Of a DNA stretch of 64,000 bases, positions 55,466-64,000 are shown one piece after another. The stretch is taken from assembly GCA_030998015.1 (NCBI GenBank), contig JARWMV010000233.1:806001-870000 (forward strand). Reading direction: 5' to 3'. The stretch's first letter is position 1. Each line of letters opens with the position of its first letter. The position numbers and the translations under genes were made by a program. Origin of the DNA: Ceratorhiza oryzae-sativae. Its lineage: Eukaryota > Basidiomycota > Agaricomycetes > Cantharellales > Ceratobasidiaceae. The notes under the pieces are model-generated. The model was not told where the DNA came from. It saw only the letters and a program-made list of their open reading frames with translations, and did not search any database.

Positions 55466-58400
55466 ATGGTTGGCGCAGGAAGCAACAAGCCCAACAAGCT
55501 CGCGTTTTTGACTCAAACGGCGCCGGCTTCATATGTGGCTGGTCTAGGTCGAGGGTATGTACTGGCCCGGGTGCAACTATGCAAGCGCTCATACTTTCCA
55601 TAGCGCATCTGGCTTTACAACTCGCTCTGACATTGGCCCAGCTCGAGAAGGACCTTCAGCAGAGGCTATCGCGTAAGTTGCACCAACATAAAGTGGTATT
55701 ATGTATATATATATATATCTTGTCATTTCGAACAGCGAAGCCCAGGCTCGTCGTGGGGAGGAGGTTGAAGTCGACCCAGAGTCCATTCAGGATCCAGACA
55801 ACGAAACTGGTCTCTTTGCGGGAACCGTATACGAGGCTGATGATGAAGAGGCCGACAGGATTTACGAGGCTGTGGATAACAAAATGGACGAGCGTAGAAA
55901 GGCGCGGAGGTGGGTGTGGCTTGGCTTATTCTGAACCGTTGGCACTGAACTCCGGCTGAGACTTGCGCCCATCTTCTTTCTTCCCTTTTCATTCCCAATG
56001 AATCACCTTGGTCCTTACCTTCTGTCCCTCTCTTGTCGACCAATCTACCAGGGAAGCTCGCGAGAGACAAGAGCATGAAGAGTTCCGTGCATCCCGACCC
56101 AAGCTCCAGGCTCAATTTGCGGACCTCAAGCGCGGCCTTTCTAGTGTTACCGACTCCGAATGGGAGAACTTGCCCGAAGTAGGTAACCTTACGGGCAAAA
56201 AACGCAAGCGCGATCCCAGGATGTACGCTGTGCCCGACTCGGTTCTTGTCGGAGATCGGGATAAACTTGAGTATGAGAACTCCTTGGACACCCGCCAGCA
56301 AGAACAGGGAGGATTTTTGAGCGAGGTGGGGGATGGCGGAGGAACTCTCACCAACTTGGTGGCGATTGGCCAAGCAAGAGACAAAGTGCTCTCCTTGAAG
56401 TTAGATCAAATCGCTGGAAGCAGCTCCACGGTTGACCCCAAGGGATATTTGACCGACTTGAACAGTGTCATCCAAAAGACGGAGGCAGAGATTGGGTGAG
56501 TATCAATCAAGTTCATTTCTACGCGCATGATTATAATTATTCTATCAGGGATATCAAACGAGCACGCATGCTGTTCGATTCGTTGGTCAAGTCCAATCCA
56601 AAACATGCACCCGGGTGGATTGCTGCAGCGTGCGTCGAGGAGCATGCTGGTCGCATGGTCGCCGCCCGGAAGTTGATTAGACAAGGAACGGAGAATTGCC
56701 CAAAGAGCGAGGACGTGTGGCTTGAGGCAGCACGCTTGCATGTGGGTGTTATCTTGCATTTGCTTACCACACCGACGCTAACATATATATGGTAGCAAAA
56801 TGCAGACGCTAAGATCATTTTGGCGAACGCTGTGGAACACGTTCCCCAAAGCGTCAAGATTTGGCTCGCAGCCGCTGATCTGGAGCACGATCCCAAGGCT
56901 AAGAAAATGGTGATGCGACGAGCCGTGACACATATTCCCAACTCCGTGCGACTGTGGAAAGAGAATGTCAACTTGGAAGACTCTCCAACAGAAGCTCGTA
57001 TCTTGCTTGCACGCGCGACCGAGCTTATTCCAACTTCTGTCGAGCTCTGGCTTGCACTCGCCCGACTCGAAACTCCCAAGCGCGCCAAAGAGGTTATCAA
57101 TCAAGCACGCAAGAAAGTTCCTACTTCGCACGAGATTTGGATCGCTGCGGGCCGCCTAATTGAAGAACAAGCATCTCTTGGTGTTAACGACGACGGAACA
57201 GACAAGACCGATGCTCAACGGGCGACTGAGCTCGAGAGGGTTGATCACACGCTTGTGCTTGCGGTTGCACAACTGCGTAAGCACGGCGCAGTCCTCACAC
57301 GCGATCAATGGCTTGCGGAAGCAGAGAAATGTGAGGCTGAGGGTAGCTTGCGCACGGCAGAGGCCATTGTTAAGGCCTCTGTTGCGATGGACGTCGAAGA
57401 GGAGGACCGATACGATACTTGGGTCGGAGATGCGGAGAGTGCGTTAACTCGAGGCAAAATTGTCGTTGCACGGAGCATATTAGCATATGCCCTGAGGGTG
57501 TTGCCAGATCGGAAGGAGCTATGGCGTCGGGCAGCAGACTTGGAGAAGACTCATGGAGACAGGTTCGTTGTACCAACTTGCTGGTGGCATACGTTGCTTA
57601 CGCATCAACAGGGCATCTCTGGATGCAGTTCTCAACCAAGCAGTCAAGTTCTGCCCGCAAGCCGAAGTGCTTTGGCTTATGTCGGCCAAGGAGAAGTGGC
57701 TTGCTGGCGATGTCATGGCCGCTAGGCACACGCTCGCGGAAGCATTCGTAGCGAACCCCGAAAATGAAGCGATTTGGTTGGCAGCCGTCAAGCTTGAGGC
57801 CGAAAACGGCGAAATCGGAGCTGCACGCGAGCTATTGACACGTGCTCGAACGGTGGCTGATACTGAGAGGGTGCGTATTATACTTAGGACATTCAGAGAC
57901 ACTGTTGACAAATCCAAGTAGATTTGGATGAAGAGTGCCGTCTTTGAACGACAGCAGGGGCAACATGCTCAAGCACTTGAGACGCTTACAGCCGCGTTAC
58001 AAAAATACCCCTCATTTGACAAATTGCATATGATCAAGGCTCAGATCTATGAAGACCTCGGCCAAATTGCCGATGCACGCGCAACATATGCCAAGGCACT
58101 CAAAGCTTGTCCGAAGAGCATCACGCTTTGGACGCTTGCCTCGCGGCTCGAAGAGCGTGATAACAAGGCCATCAAGGCACGTTCGCTTCTCGAAAAGGCA
58201 CGCCTGGTAAATCCCAAGGAGGAGGTACTATGGGCCGAAGCCGTCAGCGTAGAGGAGCGTAGCTCGGGTGTTGCTCAGGCGAAAGCCGTTTTAGCTCGAG
58301 GTATGTGTAATTGTAGTCACTGCGCAAATACCTTCTCAAATGAAAATTCGCAGGTTTGCAAGAGTGTCCCACTTCTGGGCTTCTTTGGTCACTCGCCATT

Positions 58401-58826
58401 TGGCTTGAACCCCGCGCGACGCGAAAGGCCCGCTCAGTCGATGCGCTCAAAAAGTCCGCCGAGGATCCGATTATCATTTGCACAGTCGCGCGGCTGTTTT
58501 GGGCCGAAGGGAAAATCGAAAAGGCCCGGCAGTGGTTTAAACGTGCGATCACGGCGGACAACGACCGCGGCGAGACGTGGGCTTGGTGGTTAAAGTTTGA
58601 GCGTCAGCACGGAACCCAGGTGAGATTGGCTTGGTTGGTTGTAAGCCGAGGATAGACTAAATAACTCGGGTTGGGTGAACAGGAGCACCAGCAAGCCGTA
58701 ATTGATGGATGTGCGATGGCAGAACCACACCATTCTCAGGCATGGCAAGTTGTTGCAAAAGACTTGAGGAATGCCGGCAAGGGTACGAAGGAAATATTGG
58801 AGCTAGTTGCTACAGGGCTACAATAG
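55466..58826 (+). CDS. PRP6: PRP6, U4/U6.U5 tri-snRNP splicing factor
   Basis: Bridges U5 and U4/U6 in the tri-snRNP. The ATG at 55466 lies in ATCACCATGG. The PRP1 N-terminal domain is clear: [94 protein letters not shown] and [13 protein letters not shown] [19 protein letters not shown]. Many HAT repeats follow ([79 protein letters not shown], and others to the end). The C-terminus is [18 protein letters not shown] at 58824-58826. About nine short introns, all in frame where checked. Confidence 0.95.
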
Positions 58827-58974
58827 CCTCCAGGACTATATATCTGTCTAGACTGTGCCCTGTATCTACGTAAACGGCGGCAATTAACTTTGGCTTATTA
58901 CATTTTGCACAGTCTGTGTTATTGGTATGAACCTGATATGGAGACTGTCGCCACGTGGGATTACCCAGGAGGGC

Positions 58975-59858
58975 ATGACAACGGAAAGACCCGCGTTTAT
59001 AGGACTCCTCGAACGTAACAGCCTAAACAGTACATTATCTGCTCCCGCGTCTGACAGCATGCCTCCAAACGACTCTGCAAACGCGCACAACGGCACGCCG
59101 CTCTATCTCTGTCAGCCATTTGTCCGCGCTGCGCTTGTCACGGGCAAGTTCAAGACAATCGTCGCGCTCCCCAGGCAAGTCCCCACCAGAAAAAAAAAAA
59201 TCGACCAAACCCGTATCTTATCTCTCAACATCGCTATCCAGATATGTCGACATCAACGAGTGGGTCGCCGTAAACATTTTCGACTTTTACACGAACCTGA
59301 ACCTGTTTTGCGCGGTGATCGCCGAAGTCTGTTCGATCCAAACATGCACACAGATGTCCGCTGGGCCTAAGTAAGCATCCTGTCTCCTCCCCCACCCCTC
59401 CCCGCTTTAGCCATGTGGCTCGCGTCCCTAACCTCACTGAAAATAGTCTCGCCTACGAATGGACAGACCGTAATCGTCGCGCGGTCTTGCTCCCGGCAGC
59501 AACGTACACCGACTACGTGATGACCTGGGTCCAGAACTGCCTCGACGACGAAACAACATTCCCGACACGTGCGGGGAACGAGTTTCCTCCGGCCTCGTCG
59601 TCCTCATTTGCGGCGTGCTGCAAGGCGATATACGTGCAGCTCTTTCGCGTGTTTGCGCATATATACCACGCGCACTTTACCGACTTGCTTCATCTCCACT
59701 CGGAAGGGCACTTTAATTCCCTCTTTGCCCATTTTCTGGTGTTCGGGCAGCAGTATAGGCTCCTCGACGTCAAGGATATCCAGGGCGATCGTGGGCGGGA
59801 GGTTGGAGTAGGCGCACTTTGGGAGCGTTGGCGCGAGATGGGTATTTTGGATGTCTAA
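58975..59858 (+). CDS. MOB2: MOB2-type kinase activator
   Basis: Mob proteins bind and activate NDR/LATS kinases; fungal Mob2 works with Cbk1/Orb6 in polarity and morphogenesis. Conserved: PLYLCQPFVRAALVTGKFKT, IVALPR|YVDINEWVAVNIFDF, YTNLNLFCAVIAEVCS, TCTQMSAGPN, YEWTD, AATYTDYVMTWVQNCLDDE, then HIYHAHFTDLLHLHSEGHFN and SLFAHFLVFGQQYRLLD. The residues FKTIVALP...YVDxNEW favour Mob2 over Mob1. The intron after LPR starts with GC (GCAAGT at 59175). I chose the ATG at 58975; ATGs at 58927 and 59059 are also in frame. It starts about 150 bp after the PRP6 stop on the same strand. Confidence 0.88.
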
Positions 59859-60360
59859 TGTCCACGTCAAACGATCTCGCCCTTGTTTGGTTTTTCTTGT
59901 CTCTCTTCCTACGGCTTGCAACGGCGGATATCTTCTTGGATGTACAACTAATGACGCTCAATCGATTATATAGAAAAAACTGTGATTTCGGACAGTAAGA
60001 TACACCAGACACCGATTCTCGTTAGTACAAAAAAGACAACACAAAAAGGCCCGGAATACAAAACTAGGAACGTCAACGGTCATAACAAAAAAAGAAAAAA
60101 GCGAAAAGCAAGAAAAGATATCTCTAGAGCGTGCAGGTTTATGTTTATGTATGTACGAACATTGTAGTCAGATTGCGTGCTGTTATGAGGCCAAAGTCAT
60201 GATAAAAATGCGAAAGCGACATGATAAGAAATAAATCCGAAGTAATGCAATTGAGTAAAAGAAAAGAGTTCCTACGCGTGAACCCAAGCACGCGATATTT
60301 TCGTTTTTTTTTAAGCAGCCCCAAGGAGTTGCATGCTGTGACGCATACGTTGCACGGTCG
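59859..60360. other. Convergent 3' intergenic region
   Basis: 0.5 kb between the 3' ends of MOB2 (+) and the unknown gene (-); A-rich on the + strand near 60080-60120. Nothing else seen. Confidence 0.55.
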
Positions 60361-63300
60361 TCACAATTTCTTCATCTTCGTCTCGTTCAGGGTCTTCATG
60401 CTCCTCGCTCTCGTCGTCTTGGGCTGGGCTTGTCCAGCCGCGACCTGACGCAAGGACAGCGCAGAGTTGGAGCCATGAAGACTTCGCACAGGCGTATTGG
60501 CCCGGGATGCAAACCGTGAGCCAGGGAAATATCCACCCATCGGATGCGGGAATGCATCAATGAGCGGCGAGGATTCCTCACCGCTAAGTGAGGCGGGCGC
60601 AGCAGTCACAATCCCAGAAAATTTGGACGAATCGACAACTTGACCATAGTCTTCTTCTTCTTCTTCTTCGACTACGATCGATGTGGTGGGGTTCAGCAAG
60701 TTCATACGGGAACCAGATCGAGACATGGTTCCGATGCCAGGTACAGTGGTGAGGCCCAACCACGACTCAGAATTGGCCCGAGCACGCACATGCTCTTCAC
60801 CCAAGGCAAGCCCCAGGCCCATGCGCGGACTCGGTTGGCCAAGTGAGCCAGACCGACGGGCGCGAGTGCCGAACCGGGCCAACTCCTCGTCTTCATCGTC
60901 ATTCTCGGGAGCTGCGTTGAGTGCGGCAGCGAGCCGAGCAGCGCTAGCAGTACGCATCAGCACGCTAGACGCATCGGTGGAACGCGAGCCACGTCGGTTG
61001 ACAGACAAATATGGGCTGTTGGGCGTCCGAATGCTAAAGTGGGTCGACAGTGGCGAGGCGTTTGGCAAGGCAGGGGAGTTGCGACACGATATCAAGAGAG
61101 GGGAAGCGCTGACAGGTGCGTCAAACAAGTGCGAGTTGCTAACCGGCGAAGGCTCAGCGGGCTCTTGGTTTGGATATCCGACCGAGGGAGACGATGAAAA
61201 ATGAGCAGGCGTCAACCGATGAGCATGCTCAACCGCGTCAAACCGAACGCCACTCCCACGCCTGGACCTCGGCGGGCTTGGGCTAAGCAACGATGCACCT
61301 GCGATGCGCAAGACAGACTCCAACTGAAGCTTAGGCTTTTCCGATGGGAACGCGAACCCGCCGGCGTCACCCGTAAACTTGTTGACCGTGACACTGACGC
61401 TGACGCCCGCGTCATGGCCGACACCAGCAACACCCTGGCTCTCGCCTTCGCCTTCGTCCGAGTCGCGAACGAGCACAGGGGTCTCGGTCGACCAGAACGT
61501 TTCTTCCATGGCAAGGATACTGTCGAGTGCAGCGATACTCGAGTGGCGGCGGCTGCGACGAGGAACATGGAGCTGGTCCTTGTCATCCACGTCGTACCTG
61601 GCCAGGCTGGACCCACGAGGGGGCGGGACCACGGTACGTACGCTGCTGGTCGCAGGCGACCGCGCTCTTCCGCGCCAATAGTCAGCCGCGTCTGTTGTCA
61701 AGCAACCAGCTCCCGTGAGAAACGGTAACGCATATATAAAGACAGAGACAACTCACCTCCCGAGCCACTATCCCATGACGCATCGGTTGCACTACTTGCA
61801 GTGCTCTCTCCGCTCTCTTGTCGACGATGTAGCTCTGTAGATGGACTCCGAACCGAGCTCCAAGTATCAAACGCCGCGCCAAAGCTCAGCCAGCTTCCAG
61901 GATCCTGACCCACCACTGGCCGCGGTGAGCTCACCTGCGAGGGCGAGACAGGCGGCGTGGGCGGTGGGATATGTTGCAGGCGCGCTCGACGAGGCGGCAT
62001 CTGGAGTTGTCCAAGTTGAGGATGAGCAGGCGTGGATGTGGTACGCTGTCGACCCCCAGGACCACCCCGACGTGGAGTTGACGTTGCACGAGCTCGGTTC
62101 GCCCCAGTAGGTGCTTGGGGTTGAGCAGTCGGCTGACCGTCGGGTCCCCAGCCCAAGGCGAGTTCTGGTGCAGTCTCGGACCGCTTGAGTGGTGCAGACG
62201 GAGACGCAACGGCCCCGACGACTTGAGCAGAAAAGACGTCTAGCTCAGGATCAATGACCATCGAGAAGATCTGCGTCCGAGCAAGAGCATCAAGAGCTTC
62301 AGGCTTTTGCGGGCGCGCGATCATCGCAGGAGCAACAGGTGAGCTAGGAGCAGGAGCAGACGACGAGCGAGCGGGGGTTGACGGTAGGTCAGCGCCTGAC
62401 TGGGGCTCATGTATGCGCGCGTTGGGCGTACATGGCGAAGCGGGGGCGGTGGAGGAGACCGGGGTTGTTGGCTCGGCAGGTGTTTCCAGAGAAGCATCAT
62501 CGGGCTGAAACGGGGAATCCATCGTCAGCGCCGGTGAAGACAGCAAATTCACGGGTTCTGGCGCCTCAGCCATGGTCGAAGGTTCGGCAATGGGCGTGGA
62601 CTCGGAAACATCCAATGATCGTTCCAGACCTGGGGGTGGGGGATGATCCCACCCAGGAGTGGGGGGCAGAGGCTTCTGTGCGAACACCGAGAGCGAAGAT
62701 GCACGAGAACGTGATTTGGCGTCTGAACGTGGAATGCGACCGTCCAGGCCCGCAAAGCATACACTCGACTTGCGAGTGCGCAGACCGGGGGGAGGTGGTG
62801 CAACCGGTGCGTAGGTAACAAAAGGACTGAGTTCAGATTCGGTGATGGACAGAACATCAGTCTCCCGAGCAAGATCAAGCACGTCGTGGGGCGCGAGAGA
62901 AAGGTCGTGGGAGGACAAGGACGCACACGGGCTAGGGTCGGCAAAAGGGTCGCGCCATTCGACTCCAGGAGCCGGTCCCAACGACCGGGCTTCAGAGCGC
63001 TCGTCGATCGCAATATCGTGCTCGAAATGATGTTCAATCTGCACGTCGACGGCAACATGCACACAGAGTGCAGTCGGAGCCGGCACACCATCCTCGCCAT
63101 CGTGACCCGCCTCGCGCTCGACCTCGACCTCGACATGGCATTCTTCGCGCAGGCTGCCGAGCGAGGGGCTGGCCTTGGAGTGCGTACGCGAGTGTGCGCG
63201 CGAATGGGAGCGAGATCGCTCGCGCTCTCTGCTCGCATGGCGCTCCATTCGTTCGCGCTTGGCGTGGACGCGTCGGTAATGGCTGCTCATTTCGAGTGGG

Positions 63301-63766
63301 AGAGCCGCGGTTTCGAATGAAGTATGCGAGCTTGAAGCAGAGAGCGGCATCGAGACATGGGGCGAGTCGTTGGGAGCAAAGAGAATAGCAAGAGACTCGC
63401 GCAAGGGGGTATTCATCCCGAGGGGGGTCGTGGGTGCGGTCGTCGCAGGCGTCGGCGCGAGCGAGTTGGAACGAGAGCGAGCGGTGAGGGCGTGGAAGGC
63501 ATCGAGGCGAGCACAGGCTTCGGAGCAGTAGAGCTGCTCGTCGGTGTCGGCCTCGCGTGTGGTTTGGCCGCAGAGACAGGTGTCGGGAAGCGGAGAGGGA
63601 GGAGGGGGGACATGGATATGCGTGGTGGTCGTCGGCTCGAGCACAAAGTCTGCGAGCGTGTCGAGATCCGAGTCGTATTCCGGGGCGGAGTCGAAGAGTG
63701 CTGCTCAACACAATGGTCAGCGTCCAAGCAACGCGCGACGTCCACGGCTGACTCACAGGTGGCCAT
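60361..63766 (-). CDS. Unknown large disordered protein with N-terminal Cys motif
   Basis: Not recognised. Three exons: MATS from ATG 63764-63766, a long exon from LFDSAPEYDSDLDTLADFV to SWDSGSG (about 61755), and DAADYWRGRARSP to the TGA at 60361-60363; about 1,080 residues. Near the N-terminus there is a possible zinc-binding motif CLCGQ...LYCSEACARLDAF (C-x-C ... C-x3-C). The rest is rich in Ser, Pro, Ala and Arg with an Arg/Ser/His tract (ERERSRSHSRAHSRTHSK), a conserved-looking SRRHSSIAALDSILAMEETF, an acidic VEEEEEEDYGQ and a basic end (KMKKL). The SRRHSS and RKSS sites suggest phosphorylation by basophilic kinases (inference). Strong GC bias leaves long open frames on the other strand, which I regard as shadows. 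Confidence 0.7.
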
Positions 63767-64000
63767 CACAGAGGGGGGGTGAGCTGTCTGATGTTCCACC
63801 GCATATCATATATCAGGCTTTTTTGAACACCCTGAGCGACCCACCAAAGCGGTAATGTTCTGAACAAACTAGTCTATATACGGCAGCCATTCACACCTTT
63901 CCTCATCAACCACCGCGCCTGCTCATCGAACCCAGAACTCCTGAGCCCTGGTCACACGACTTCGTCACAGCGTTCACCGTCCTCGACGCCGTCGCTGCAG
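63767..64000 (+). promoter_or_regulatory. Probable promoter/leader of a gene beyond the window end
   Basis: TATATA at 63875-63880 on the + strand is followed by a C/T-rich, ATG-free stretch to the window end, like a fungal leader. It would diverge from the unknown protein gene. The gene itself is not in view. Confidence 0.3.

Noticed and set aside
62549..63756. Long overlapping open frames inside the unknown gene at 60.4-63.8 kb
   Set aside because: Composition-driven shadows of a GC-rich, Ser/Pro/Arg-rich coding exon; only one frame has splice joins, an acidic/basic domain pattern and a Cys motif.

Overview
This window is nuclear DNA of a basidiomycete fungus. The evidence is a dense gene layout, many 45-70 nt GT-AG introns in nearly every gene, fungal-specific families (Zn2Cys6 regulator with an MHR-type middle domain, fungal mitoribosomal L20, RlpA-like secreted protein, Rcf2) and protein sequences that read like Agaricomycetes. 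Rhizoctonia/Ceratobasidium is my best guess from protein flavour only and is an inference. There are no bacterial operons, CRISPR arrays, rRNA genes or convincing tRNA genes.

Layout. 0-2.1 kb: SAM-dependent methyltransferase (+). 2.3-4.7 kb: poly(A)-binding protein PAB1 (-). 5.2-6.4 kb: SCAMP membrane-traffic protein (-). 7.0-8.2 kb: secreted RlpA-like double-psi beta-barrel protein (+). 9.6-16.2 kb: CDC45 and PAN2, head to tail on the minus strand only about 60 bp apart. 16.7-19.7 kb: divergent pair of a SYLF-domain protein and a PA-TM-RING ubiquitin ligase. 20-22.8 kb: VHS/SH3/GAT-like adaptor (-). 24-26.3 kb: tandem RCF2 (HIG1-domain) paralogues. 26.6-28.8 kb: a SIRT5-type deacylase and MOG1. 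29.4-30.8 kb: copy A of a 1.43-kb repeat. 31.1-34.4 kb: divergent TOM22 and SAS10/UTP3. 34.5-37 kb: complex I NDUFA9-type subunit and mitoribosomal L20. 39.5-43.2 kb: Zn2Cys6 transcription factor. 43.7-48.3 kb: divergent 3-hydroxyacyl-CoA dehydrogenase and isocitrate lyase. 48.5-49.9 kb: copy B of the repeat, inverted. 50.3-53.6 kb: Scm3/HJURP-like acidic protein. 54.1-54.6 kb: a third, truncated RCF2 copy. 55.5-59.9 kb: PRP6 and MOB2. 60.4-63.8 kb: large disordered unknown protein with a small Cys motif.

Themes. The 24-48 kb stretch is rich in mitochondrial functions (Rcf2 x2, sirtuin 5, Tom22, complex I subunit, mitoribosomal protein, fatty-acid beta-oxidation enzyme) and ends in a divergent beta-oxidation/glyoxylate pair. 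PAB1 and PAN2, which act together in mRNA deadenylation, lie 7.4 kb apart.

The most unusual observations are micro-exons of 4 and 6 nt that exactly restore conserved motifs of the hydroxyacyl-CoA dehydrogenase, a likely third 6-nt one in the transcription factor, the 18-kb-spaced inverted repeat pair, and the RCF2 family expansion. A caution: at least seven apparent 1-2 nt deletions, several in homopolymers, interrupt conserved genes (PAB1, PAN2, SAS10, the dehydrogenase, the transcription factor). They look more like assembly errors than biology, and they must be kept in mind when reading the gene models.
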